Part shown: piece by piece, positions 33,353 to 44,785 of the stretch
How the letters are laid out: each line of letters starts with the position of its first letter
Position numbering within the stretch: position 1 is the first letter of the stretch
Assembly (NCBI RefSeq): GCF_964355755.1
Contig: NC_092672.1
Coordinates: 5,394,001 to 5,458,000, forward strand
Direction: 5' to 3'
Length of the DNA: 64,000 nucleotides
From: Antedon mediterranea
Taxonomy: Eukaryota; Echinodermata; Crinoidea; Comatulida; Antedonidae
Position numbers and translations under genes: made by a program
The notes under the pieces: generated by a model
Told to the model about the DNA's origin: nothing
Seen by the model: only the letters and a program-made list of their open reading frames with translations
The model's database searches: none

Positions 33353-36300
33353 ATGGCGTCTTGTAAAAGCTGTGCCAGTCAAATCTTCGTAGGCTTAGAT
33401 TTTTTAGTATTTGTTATTGGTAAGTTATTTTAACCGTTTGGACTTGTTTTGATTATTGATAATTGTGCGGTAGCTATAGGCCTAGTTAGGCCTCTAGGCT
33501 AGCCTAGTAAGGCCTCTAGGCTAGCCTAGTAAGTATGAAGAAGACTAGGCCCGGCCCAGCTAAGTTCCTAGTTAGGCTAGGCGTACTACTACTAGGCCCC
33601 TAGTCTCTAGAGCCTAGGCTAGAAAAAGTATTTATCATTATAAAGCTACTTTATATACTTCTATTCTAGAGTCAGTATGGCCCAGCAAGGTTTATGAAAA
33701 TATCTCAGTATTTAGAAAATATTTTACTTAACAACAATGACAAGAAACTGTTTGATATTAATTTAATACAAATGTTTTGATGTATAAATTTATTATAAAT
33801 ATAAAATTAGCCAGTTAATTTGTGTTTTAAAAGTAAAAAACTGTCAAATCAGGCACCGCTGTCAGCCATTAAATGCATTGTTTCCCGTTGTAATGTAGGC
33901 CTAAATATATAGCCTACTAGGCTTATTGCAATATCATCACAAATTAGAGTACTGTAATCTTTTTTTTTTTGTATTCATAGTTGTAATTATTGCTATTTTG
34001 TTCCGTGTGCCTGGATTGGATCTACCGTTATTCATTCAAGGATTCTATTGTAATGATGAATCAATAAGCTACCCATACATACCATCTACTGTACCTATTG
34101 GAGTGGTTTATGGAGTTGGAATCATTATGAACTGTTTAATTGTAAGTAAGCCTTGTTTTGCCATCCATGGTTTCTTTTTTTTTTTCATACCATTCCAACA
34201 GCGAGCATAAACTTGCCAATTACAGGCATGTACTATTTTATAACTTATCGTGCTTATAAACTAAGTCTTATTTGATGCTTTGGGAGTGGAGTTAAAAAGA
34301 GTTGTGAGCACCACTGTAGGTCAGGATTGAACCTTGGACCTTGTGATTGGAAGGCAAGCACTTTAACCACTAAGAATTAATGACAGCTCAAATACAACAT
34401 TAATTTGAGGATGAAGTCCAGTAAAATTTCTGGGTTTTAACTTTTTGACAACCACTGATATCCCCTAGGCTACATCCTGATTAATACTTTATTGTAGAAA
34501 TATTTTCTTAAAGAATTTAAATAAACTACATTTGACGAAAAAAAATTACAAAATGCTCGAATTAAGAATTAATGAGTAAATCACTAGCCAACTTTACAAG
34601 TCAACTAATAATTCATGAGAGGTGTGAAATCGTAGAAAATTAGTAGCTAAATATTCAGTGGGTTGTTGGATGATTTACCAAATGAAGAGATTTAAGCTAA
34701 AATACTGCATCATAGAGGTAGTGAGCACTCCATTAGTACAAAACTAATAACGTTCATTGTCATCCGTCTTGTGGATAATCTCCTTGAGTGGGAGACTTAA
34801 TGCAAAGAATTATTTAGACTGCATATTTGGCAAACTACACAATACTGTAAACTGAGCTTCTTCTTAAGCCTGTCTACTCTATCAAACTTTAGGTGTCGAA
34901 AAAATGTGATGTGTCCATATATGGACACAATGACATCATATCACTGTCATATTTGGTCATATTACTATCATATTTGGGCACATCATATGTTTTTTGTCAA
35001 ACTAGTTTGATAGTGTAGACATAGCTTTACTATTCTTTAAAGATTTGGAGTTGAGTTGTGGATTGGTGGTTATGATGCTTGGCTACCACTCCAAGGGTCC
35101 TGGGTTCACATGTCAGGATTGTTTCTAAGGACAAAATTACAACTCCACTCCCAAGACTTGTAATAAGACTTTGTTTATGTAGAGCATCTTGTGTATGTTT
35201 GTCTTGTAGATCTAAGGATCCCTAATGATGAGCAATTGCTGGATGTATCACCCTAATTAAATATGGGGAAAAAAAACCCATTGATGCAACAAGGGAAGTT
35301 CTCTGCTGATCCTTGTACATAACGCTAACTGTCAAATTGATTGTTTCCTTTGCAAACGCTTGTTTAGTCACAGCATCAATAATTAGAAGTTGTATTTTAC
35401 GTATGTGAAACACTACAGCATAAATTAAACAGGCAGACCAAATCGTTATTCAGACAGATTATGCCATCAGACTTTGTCCCTTACACTTGCATTATTATAA
35501 AATGATGAATAGTATTGTTATGTACATAGGCAATATTATAATTTAAATTTATTAACATTATTATTTGCTTGCCACCTTCATTAGTAATTTTCTGATTATT
35601 TTACAAAAATCATTAAATATATTTAACAAACATTTTTTTTATTTTAAAGACCCCTTCCCTGCAATTTTGGACGTTTTTTGGAAAATAATACATATATATC
35701 ACTTTAAAAACATTAAACCATGTCATTCCTTGTCTTAAATGTACGTTTTATGGTAAATTATGATAAAAAGTGAGAAACAATGCACTACCTAAGTAGCTCG
35801 CGGCGATCGACCTCTCGTGGACGGTCTCAGGCCTAGCCTAGCTAGGCTTAGTTTTGTAGGCCTAGCTGGTAAACATCGGTAACGTACGAACATCGTACGC
35901 TAGCTATATACCTAGCCTGACGTTGTATAGTTGCTGCATTAATTGTCTTTCTATTTTTGCCAGACTCCGTTGATACAAATTGGGGAAAACCCGGTATTTT
36001 CGCTGAAAAGTTAGGAGTCTTCCATTTGTTTTGGCTTCACGATCGATCGAAAAGTGGGCGAATTACAGGTGAAAAACAACAATATCAATCCGCGCGCAAT
36101 GCATTTTGGGATTTATAGCGGGCCGCTATAATTATTAAAATCGATTTATTTTTCACATTTTTAACCGTTTAAAGACGAAAAAAGTTATCGCAATAGGACC
36201 ATATAGTATTATTTTTACATTAAATATAGTTTGTGATCTTAAATTAGATCTAAAAAACGTAGGGAATGGGGCTTTAACATTGCTAATAATACTAATATTT

Positions 36301-38504
36301 CAAACCTGATTACCAAGGCCAATTTACACAAAAATACAGAATCTATGTTATTCCTTTAATGACCATTTACCCAACGCGGAGCGGACGAGCAGTTTCTGTT
36401 GAGGATACTTCAGATACAGATTTTATTACGGAAGCTACTCAGTTTTCCGCTTACGGTTACCGCTTGTCTGTGTAAATTGGTCTTTATTCATACTTTGTTT
36501 CACAAGGGTAGGAACGTGTTGAACAATTTTAAAATGTCAATTTGTTTTTATCAAAAATTTAAAACTTGCAATGCATGCAAATACAATTTAATTTGTTTCA
36601 TTGACTTTCACTTCAGGTCCTCGTTGCAGAAATCATTACATACAACAAACGTAAGCAACAAGGCATACAATACTTGCAGCCAGACACGGTAAACCGTTGC
36701 TGCTCCATTCCGGTCCACCCCGTACTCTATGAAGTTACCAAATACTGGATCCACTTTGCTTTCGGTCTGTTCCTCACGATGGTCACATTTGACGTCACTA
36801 AGAACATTGTCGGAAGATTAAGGCCAAATTTTCTGGATGTCTGCCAGGCAAATTTCACTCTTGTGGATTGTAAAAATGGGTCGATTCAAGCATATATTGA
36901 GGAGGATGTCTGCACTGGACCTATTGAAGAAGTATTAGCATCAAGGTCTGCATTATGCCTACTTTTTTTAAATAATAATTTGTAAAAAAATACTTAACCC
37001 ATCCAGGGTATTAAATGGGAGTATTTTCTCTCACTTCCTGAACACAATCTTTCACAGAAACATTTGCTGTACTTATAGTATACTACTTACTAAAACTGTT
37101 TGTACTTCAGTTTATAGTTTTATAACAGATTTGTTATGGTTTTACTCTCACTATTTTTTGCAGTAATTACATTTATATAACTGTATTAAGTAACTGTAAA
37201 AATATCTAATTAAAAAAATGCCGTTAGAATATATAAGTAAATATATTGTATTGGGTTTTTTTTTTTCAGGAGGTCTTTCCCGTCAGGACACTCGGCCTTA
37301 GCAGTGTACTTCATGTTATATACAACGGTAAATATACTGTAATCTTTAATTGAAATATAAATATTTCATCCCAATCACTGCCTGTAAAATTTATCTTAAA
37401 CTATAATTATAAAGCTCTGTCTACACTATCTAACTAGTTTGACATAAAAAGTGCCCATGGTAGTGATATGACATCATTATGGGCACATCACATTTTTTGT
37501 CACATGTAGACAGGGCTTAGTAATGTGTCGTTAACTTCTAATTGTGTAATTACTCCAAAACATGAGTTTTTGAACAAAACTATATCCGGAGTTATATTGG
37601 TGCCGGAGGAGGAACAGGGTTATATTTTCAGGGGAGTTGATAGGGCGTTTCCTATGGGGATGAATTCCCATAGATTGTTTTCCTTCTGGATGTTGTTTGC
37701 AGGAGAGGGTGAATTACACGAATGTTGCCCTTTGAAAAATAATTTCTATTTGTTTTTACTTTTATGCTACAGTTATACCTTGAGAGCAGATGGAGTTGGA
37801 ATGGCTCCTACCTATTGAAACCATTCACACAGCTTGGCCTGCTGTACCTTGCTTTCTATGTCTGTGTTAGTCGCATGTTGGACAACAAACATCATCTTGG
37901 CGACGTGTTTGTCGGTGCTCTCATTGGAATTGTTTATGCTGTATTTGTTGTAAGTATTACTAAACAATAAAAAAAATGTCATTGTAAACTTTGGTCTTTT
38001 TCATAAGTGGTAGGCATAGTATCCTTGCACAGTCGTATTCTCTCCTGATTTATGTTTTGTTCTTCTTTGACGTAATATTTTCTATTTTGTTTAATTTCGA
38101 TATTTTTTATGGATTTGATATTTGCATATAATTATAATAATATTCAACAAATTAAAAAGTTGTAATAAAAGTATTTATCAGTTATGAGTTACGATAGTGT
38201 TTTATAGAATAATAATAACATGCAGGTGTCTAATTTTTACACCAACGTCAATTGAAGTTCAATTTTCACAACTTAATTTGAATTTCTAAGGTGGTGTTTT
38301 CTACACTTCAAAGAGGAAAGTTGTTGTTTGCATTCCTATTTATTTTTGAGCATTTGTTTGATTTTTTGTCAACAGGCTTTTCGATTGTCGAATCTCTTTT
38401 ACTATCGTCGACATCAAGAACATCAAGAGCTTGATTTCTGTGGCACTGATACCATGTTGGTTGAAATGAATACAACGAGTAGTAAAAAGTCTAATCGTAA
38501 ATGA
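33353..38504 (+). CDS. Phospholipid phosphatase (PAP2/LPP family), 6 exons, 306 aa
   Basis: Integral-membrane enzyme that removes phosphate from phosphatidate, lysophosphatidate and related lipids. Exons: 33353-33419, 33981-34141, 36617-36945, 37270-37327, 37773-37949 and 38376-38504. The three PAP2 catalytic motifs are complete: C1 K138-x6-R145-P146 (KNIVGRLRP), C2 PSGH 190-193, and C3 S238-R239-x5-H245-x3-D249. Hydrophobic helices are visible at about 12-31, 62-80, 122-138 and 225-240, and near 251-264. The N-terminal half (GFYCNDESISYPY) matches the PLPP1-3 signature, so it is an LPP rather than another PAP2 protein; which vertebrate PLPP it matches best I cannot say. An AATAAA lies at 39218-39223. 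Exon sizes and phases nearly match the paralogue at 44743-49105. Confidence 0.93.
33478..33620. repeat. TAGGCCTA/CTAGGCTAG tract at the start of PLPP intron 1
   Basis: GGCCTCTAGGCTAGCCTAGT is repeated twice in tandem and followed by further CTAGGC words, 60-200 bases after exon 1. Confidence 0.65.
34300..34385 (-). mobile_element. tRNA-derived SINE head fragment
   Basis: On the minus strand, CTTAGTGGTTAAAGTGCTTG (A box side) and GGTTCAATCC (B box) are about 20 bases apart, as in a decayed tRNA promoter. No body could be delimited. Confidence 0.5.
34867..35027. mobile_element. Foldback MITE, copy 6
   Basis: Member of the family at 62562-62726 in the opposite internal orientation. TA flanks both sides. 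Confidence 0.8.
35043..35275 (+). mobile_element. tRNA-derived SINE, family A copy 1
   Basis: Begins GGAGTTGAGTTGTGGATTGG, a tRNA-like A-box region, then shares with 42850-43090 the words CTTGGCTACCACTC, AAGGGTCCTGGGTT and AAGACTTGTAATAAGACTTT. The B-box region has lost about 10 bases compared with the other copy. It ends in CACCCTAATTAAATATGG and an A run. Confidence 0.75.
35647..36274. mobile_element. TA-flanked 628-bp non-autonomous DNA element, CpG-rich
   Basis: The inverted ends AAGACCCCTTCCCTGC (left) and, reverse-complemented, AAGCCCCATTCCCTAC (right) are flanked by TA (35645-35646, 36275-36276). The inside is unusually rich in CG for this window (CTCGCGGCGATCGACC, CGCGCGCAATGC) and holds a TAGGCCTA tract. 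There is no coding capacity. A Tc1/mariner-type MITE is the likely class. Confidence 0.7.
37412..37517. mobile_element. Foldback MITE, copy 7 (PLPP intron 4)
   Basis: Shortened member (106 bp) of the family at 62562-62726, with an intact left arm, a right arm that has lost TTTGATAGT, and flanking TA. Confidence 0.8.
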
Positions 38505-41500
38505 AAGGTCAAGGATGAACCTCTGTCGAAGAAAACTGTCATTACATTTTGTACTGTATACAATACACTACTGCCAAAATATGGTGCCAAAATGTAACTA
38601 TCAGTATATTAGTATCAGTATATATAAGTGCAAATTTGTGTACTGCCTTTACTTAAGAATATTTTTGTAAACTTTGGCTCTGGTAGCCCTATAGTAACAA
38701 CTTTTTTAAATTTTTTATAAATATAGCATTTTTGTTTGTTTGTTCAAAAGCACATCAGGACTTTTGTAGATGTGATGTGACAACCACATAAGGTAAATTC
38801 ATGTAAATATAGGTCATGGTTTTTGTTAAATCGTATAAAGATTGTATGCAATTGTAAAATATGAGTATTCATTTGAGACAAATGTTCACAATATATTTTA
38901 TTATATTATACAAATTCAATTATATATAACTTTTATTTATATATCTTGGCCATAACATTTTAAAATGTAAAATACAATACTGCAATATACAGTAAACTGT
39001 GCACAATATTTTATGCAAAGTTAATTTCAAAGATTTTGATCATGGACATACAATTATAAAGATTTTAATATATTTTAGTATTGATATATTTTAAAATATC
39101 AACATAGTGTATTAGCAAAATTTAACTTTCATTTGAACTTTATTTGACCCCACTGAAAATGTTTTTTAAGTCACAAATTTAAAAGAGAAAATATTTTCTG
39201 TTGTAATTATATGTATGAATAAAACATTTTTTTTGGTCTATATTTCTTAAATATAAAAGAATGTAATAAATTGCACAAGCATGAATACTTGCATCTAAAT
39301 ATTAATATTAAAGAATGCCTCATTTGTGACTGTCTTTTCCAAACATGTTAGGTGGCTAAAAAGGATATCATAAATCATGAATACCACCACCAAACTTACG
39401 AGTTAAAATGACTATAGCAAGGCATTTAATAAAAAGCAAACTGCCTTAAAACCCAGCAATACAGTACATCATATAATCAATGAAAAGTCTTGCCTAGTTT
39501 AAGCTCCAGACGGAGTTTTGTCTTAATATTAGTAAAAATATAAATATTTTTGCACATATGGCGTTTCATACAACGTGTATTACTTGTTTCAGGCAAAATT
39601 CAAAACGACGTGTGGAATGACATTAAAAAAAAGACAATAAATACAGACTTGGAGCAAGTCTAAGTCTTGCCCTTTAATCAAAGCAAATTATATTGCAAAG
39701 TTGTGCATGATCTACAGTTCTACGTGTGAAACCTAGGATGTATGTAGAATTGTAGGAAATTAAATCAGACTCGCTCTCCCATTGGGATCTTAAAGACATT
39801 TCAGCTTACGACACTTTGCTTTAGTTTTATAGAATCCAATTCACTCTGTGTAATTATTTGTATTGAGGTATAAAGGTTTCATAATTGATGTATTATAATT
39901 TTTTAGCAAGAACCTTTTTAAACTAATTCAAATATTTGAATTTGTTAGACATTCTTGTAGGGTTAACTCACTAAAGTTTTTTTAAACGGACCGGGGCGTC
40001 TATTATTCAGGGAAGGCGTTTATTTTTTTGGGTGTAATGTTGTAACGTGTATGATCAAATAAATACCCCATATGTTAAAATACAACATAATTAATATTGA
40101 GAAGTGAAAATACAGTAAAAGTGCTTGGTAAAATTGTAGATCATGTCATTCAAAGAATTCTATTACAAATAGAAATGTGTTATAATGCAATATTGTGTAT
40201 AATGCATGTGGTGGGGAAATAAATAATATTCGAGGGGGTGAGGTGTTTATTCAAAATGATGTTCTATGGCGGGGTTTAAAAAAAAAATAAATATGGTAGT
40301 TCAAATTTAATTTATTGTACATTCTTTTGTAGGGTTAACACACCCAACACATAGTTGAGTGAAGAATTAAAAATGCAAGCCAAGTATATGATTGATATGA
40401 TGTAGGGTCTTGTAACATGTCGGCATCCTGTCGTTGATAATAAAGGAATAATTAGCTAAGAATAATATAATTATGTTTTTGTCTTATTACAGATGAATAT
40501 ACTGTGTGTAAAATTATATGAGCATTTATACCTGTTTGGTGCATGCAGATAGATTTACTTTTAAACAGTATCATGAGAGAAAATCATTTTAAAATTAAAT
40601 ATTCATAATTCCAAATTTATGCTCGTGTAGTTTGTGTTATTTATTTGGTACATTAATTAGCCTATATCAGCATATCTTAACTTAAAGGAAGCTCACATTA
40701 ACTATAAATAGATAAAGGAGGCTGGCGTCGTCGGTGGGTTTATTTATCGTTCAGGTAAAAAGTTTACAGGAAAGGTGTGGCCTTCCTTTTGTAAATCATG
40801 CTTTTTCAAGATTTTAACGACATAATAATGATTTTTTCTATGTATGGTAATATTTGATTATAATTTTGTTATTGGATCAATTCTGGTCGGGTTTAATTAA
40901 TTATATTAATAAGTTTATCTTTAGGCTTTCAAACATATATGGATTTTGATATCTTTGAAATGTTGATACTTTTGCATTTGTTAGTTTGAAGTAAAGGCCA
41001 GGTACTTTCTTTGGTAAATTATGGCTAATTTCCAGGTTTTCTCTATTACAATAAGCTCCATGACCAATTGAAAATTATTATTAATTTCTTTTATTGTTCA
41101 ATTGTTCATTGCCAATTTAAAATAAAATTGTATGAGATGATAAGGTGGAACATAGGGGTGACATAGACATTAAATGTTCAGACATTTTGACTATAGCATA
41201 GGAAACAGTGGTTTTTGAAGGTGTGGTCATCATTTAAGTTGGTGTAATAGGATATACATAATGAAATCTAATTAGGATATTGTGTACGTCTCATAATTAC
41301 AATCATAAACCACAAATCTAGAATGAAAATGCTTGAGCATTGTATTCACCAATCCAGCCACACTTAAGTGAAATCAAATTCAAGAAATGTTATTCACTTA
41401 TGAGACATTGTAAGAGCATTTTTATTTAGCCAATGTGTTCAGAAACAAATACATATACATGCACAAAATACTCTACTAAATCAATGATATCTTTTTAATA

Positions 41501-41738
41501 TTTTATTTATATTATTGTGAACTAATGACACAGTCAACTGTGCATGTAATTTAAAGTTTTCTATTGGCACAGTCGACTGTTTTCTATACCAAGACAATTT
41601 TTACCTAGCACCTAGCATTGTATATACAGTTTAACATTTTCAGCAATGGTAAATATAAACATTCAATCGACTAAATTGTCATCTTGGTTTATATACTCTT
41701 TTTATTGAGTGCCTGCACTTGATATTTCTTTGAATAGA
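38505..41738 (+). other. PLPP 3-prime UTR and intergenic DNA
   Basis: The trailer probably ends near the AATAAA at 39218. Beyond it the stretch is AT-rich; 39985-40300 holds GGGGCGTCTATTATTCAGGG and GAGGGGGTGAGGTGTTTATT words, which look like a decayed dispersed repeat. No coding exon is seen. Confidence 0.45.
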
Positions 41739-42055
41739 GACGTTTATTCCTTAACAAAAGTTACACCTGTATACTCTACATTCAAATCTAGTTAAATCAC
41801 AGCTCAAAAAGCAAGCAATGAGTTTATTCCTTAACAAAAGTTACACCTGTATACTCTACATTCAAATCTAGTTAAATCACAGCTCAAAAAGCAAGCAATG
41901 AGTTTATTCCTTAACAAAAGTTACACCTGTATACTCTACATTTAACTCTAGTTAAATCACAGCTCAAAAAGCAAGCAATGAGTTTATTCCTTAACAAAAG
42001 TTACACCTGTATACTCTACATTTAACTCTAGTTAAATCACAGCTCAAAAAGCAAG
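41739..42055 (+). repeat. 80-bp tandem repeat, four copies
   Basis: GTTTATTCCTTAACAAAAGT followed by TACACCTGTATACTCTACAT recurs with TTACACCTGT at 41761, 41841, 41921 and 42001, an exact 80-bp period. Units 1-2 read TTCAAATCTAG and units 3-4 TTTAACTCTAG, which shows duplication by pairs. Confidence 0.93.
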
Positions 42056-42130
42056 TAGACCATGCATCAACTTGGCCAATCAGATACACAAGTTTAAGGT
42101 TACGCCCCTTCTTACTCGAGCAAGGCGCAG

Positions 42131-42160
42131 ACTAAAGGCCCATTTACACTAGGACATTTC
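42131..42160 (+). mobile_element. Solo end of the 43768-44168 MITE family
   Basis: TAAAGGCCCATTTACACTAG matches the terminus of the element at 43768-44168. I see no matching right end. Confidence 0.55.
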
Positions 42161-42849
42161 ACATTTCATCTACCTTTGCTTCTAAATCCCTTTTTACGCT
42201 GTGAATTTGAGTATTCTGAATGTAATTTTGTGGAAAAGTGACAATGTTGACTGTGTCTTTGTAAATATCTTGTGAATTTAAACTGATCAATCAATATTAC
42301 ACATGCAGTGTAATTATTCATACACAACTTGTTTACACTGTGTAAACAAATTATTGCTGTACCCGACATTTAACCATATTCATAGTACAGTGCATTATTA
42401 CGCAATATGAAATAAAATATTAAACAGTAACTTTGATAGGTTTCAGAATGTAACATTAGACAAGTAATAGGAATAACAGATGTAATTTTTTGGCATTTGA
42501 ACACCGAACAAGCTACAGTAAACCGCAGTGTAACTCCGATAGACCACAATTTAACTAAAGAAAAGATTGCTGTGTGGACATAAGTCTTAATATAATTACT
42601 GTATTTCTGAATTAACACTAGTATAATTTAATTTGTGGTACCCCATGTGTATAAAGTATAGTTGTGAGTCTCAATGTTTCAGTTGTTATGCTACAACCAC
42701 CTTCAGAAGAGTTCTAGGCAAATAAAGATATGAGAGATATAGAAATCTGGTCCAGATTTTAAATAAGCATCATACTGTAGTTAAAAGAACATTTTAAATA
42801 ATTAATTAGCATGTACCTGATCTAATTTTACCTTTCTTGTCTCATGTGG

Positions 42850-43090
42850 AGTGGAGTTGTGGCTTGGTGGTTATGATGCTTGGCTACCACTCTAAGGGTC
42901 CTGGGTTTAAGTCCCGTCACATGTCAGGATTTTTTTCTAAGGACCAAATTACTCCACTCCCAAAGACTTGTAATAAGACTTTGTTTATGTAGAGCATCTT
43001 GTGTATGTTTGTCTTGTGGACCTCTGAGGGTCCATAATGATCAGCAATAGCTGGATGGATCACCCTCATTAATAAATATGGTTTAAAAAA
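42850..43090 (+). mobile_element. tRNA-derived SINE, family A copy 2
   Basis: The better copy of the pair with 35043-35275. The A box is in GTGGCTTGGTGGTTATGATG and the B box GGTTTAAGTCC follows about 35 bases later. The body runs through AAGACTTGTAATAAGACTTT, and the tail is TCATTAATAAATATGG with an A-rich end. Confidence 0.8.
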
Positions 43091-43398
43091 AGAATAAAAA
43101 AATGTGCAATAGGAATTCTCAATCTAATGAATTTAAATCACTTTTTTTCTCTTTGTCTATTTCGTGTTTGAATGTTTTTTGTATACTGTACATTTGTATA
43201 ACTTGTATTGATATTTTTCTATGTTAATGTTTTTGTGTACATTTTATACAGTTTTTATGTACAGTAAATGCAATACTTTCAGCTTCTGCTGCTTTTTGTA
43301 TATATATGTTTTTTATAACAAAATAAAAAAAATAAATATAAAGATTTAAGTTTTTTTTGTCAAACTTATCTAATATGTTTTTATTTTTTTGTTCTCAG

Positions 43399-43619
43399 AA
43401 AGTATAAAGTGTTTTGACAACAGATGTATTGGCATGAATGAACAGCTAAATTTACAAGATGCGAATATGATTTTTTTCAAGCAACTTCTTCACGCTCCCA
43501 AAAGTAACCCAAAGGCCAATGAAATCCAGAGTATTCTGCGTGAACTCGATGCACATAGCATGACCTCTGATCATGTGTATCTTCGATTGAAAAGTTTATA
43601 CCGAACTAGTGAACCGTAA
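43399..43619 (+). CDS. Unrecognised terminal exon or small gene
   Basis: A strong acceptor (T-rich tract, then GTTCTCAG) precedes a frame open to a TAA at 43617-43619. If spliced in phase 1 it encodes about 74 residues; from the internal ATG at 43434 it would give 61 (MNEQLNLQDANMIFF onward). The sequence looks like real protein: balanced composition, predicted helices (NEIQSILRELDAH, DHVYLRLKSLYR) and no repeat character. I do not recognise it and found no partner exon between 38505 and 43398. Its phase does not fit an alternative end after PLPP exon 5. Confidence 0.4.
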
Positions 43620-43767
43620 CAACGCCCCTTAAATGCGGGCTGCATAAAAGATCAATGCAAATTTTATTTATCAAACTGAAATTACTACCAAGGCAACTGA
43701 GGAAAATTTTCAGTTTTAATTTTTGTGGCAGCAATAGACAATTCAAATAGTAATAATAATCTGCGTA

Positions 43768-44168
43768 AAGGCCCATTCACACTAGGACGATAACGATCGA
43801 CGATAAATAGACAAATGTGCATTTTTCATACATAAAACAAAAGAAATATAAAACCTTTTCATTGTAGAACAATAGAATAACCTTCTATGCTTCCTTTGAT
43901 GAAAATTATATTTTCACATGTCCAATCAAATGACGTCATGATTAGTAAGAGCAATAATATCGTGACAATACAATGATTTTATTGTTTTTATTTATCATGA
44001 CGTCATTTGATTGGAATTTTAACAATATTATTTTTATCAAAGACAGCATAAATGATTATCCTATAGTTCTAGAACGAAAACCTTTCTAATTTATTTTGTT
44101 TTATGTAAAAAAAATGCATGTTTATATATTTATCGTCCATCGTTATCGTCCTAGTGTAAATGGGCCTT
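43768..44168. mobile_element. 401-bp foldback MITE with TA target
   Basis: The inverted ends begin AAGGCCCATTCACACTAGGA on the left and, reverse-complemented, AAGGCCCATTTACACTAGGA on the right. TA flanks at 43766-43767 and 44169-44170. The inner arms also pair: both contain an AATCAAATGACGTCATGA motif or its complement. It has no ORF. Confidence 0.88.
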
Positions 44169-44483
44169 TAGGCAGGCAGCACCAGCCTGTGTTGCAGCAT
44201 TGTATTGAACGCATCAACGCTAACAATGTACTGTATTAACATTTTAGACTTTCGCAAGAGTAAACTACATAACTAATATATTTTTTTTTAAAGTGTCATG
44301 ATTTATGTGGTTCTTAGTAATATTTTAGGTTATTATTTTTATATATTAATATTTTTGAAAATATGTACAGCTGCATTTTATTATTTATAATAATCAGGGA
44401 GTTGTAAAATAACTCCCTGTAATAATATTCTGCTCTTTTTATGTCACTGTCCACAACTTAACTTCAACATTTACTACAATTCC

Positions 44484-44573
44484 GTCTACACTATCAAACT
44501 ATATGTGACAAAAAAATGTGATATGCCCATATATGGTTTTTTGTTTAGTTTGATAGTGTGGACAGAATTTTAA
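44484..44573. mobile_element. Foldback MITE, copy 8 (deleted centre)
   Basis: Both arms of the family at 62562-62726 remain, but most of the middle is gone (90 bp in total). It lies in the trailer side of the minus-strand PLPP paralogue. Confidence 0.7.
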
Positions 44574-44785
44574 GGACTCTTGAACATTTACTGCAGTACT
44601 TCTAATTTCAACTTCAAGACTCTTCAACATTTACTGCAGTACGTCTAATTTCAACTTCAAGACTCTTCAACATTTACTGCAGTACGTCTAATTTCAACTT
44701 CAAGACTCTTCAACATTTACTGCAGTACTTCTAATTTCAACTTCAAGACTCAACATTTACTGCAGTACTTCTGCTTTCTATCTCT
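44567..44785 (-). repeat. 43-bp minisatellite covering the PLPP paralogue stop codon
   Basis: CTGCAGTAC starts at 44591, 44634, 44677, 44720 and 44760, giving five units of 43, 43, 43 and 40 bp. The innermost unit encodes the last residues (STAVNVES) and the stop of the minus-strand phosphatase; the other four lie in its trailer. Confidence 0.9.

Larger units (their letters stand above)
34142..36616 (+). other. PLPP intron 2: repeats
   Basis: A 2.5-kb intron with a minus-strand tRNA-like SINE fragment at 34300-34385, foldback MITE copy 6, a SINE at 35043-35275 and a CpG-rich TA-flanked element at 35647-36274. No coding exon is seen. Confidence 0.6.

Noticed and set aside
36399-36692. ORF of 97 residues on plus
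   Set aside because: It is an open stretch leading into PLPP exon 3 in another frame, with no splice signals or recognisable residues of its own.
39985-40300. Possible transposon with GGGGCGTTTATT-type ends
   Set aside because: The repeated words are suggestive, but I could not match inverted ends or a target duplication, so it is mentioned only as a decayed repeat.
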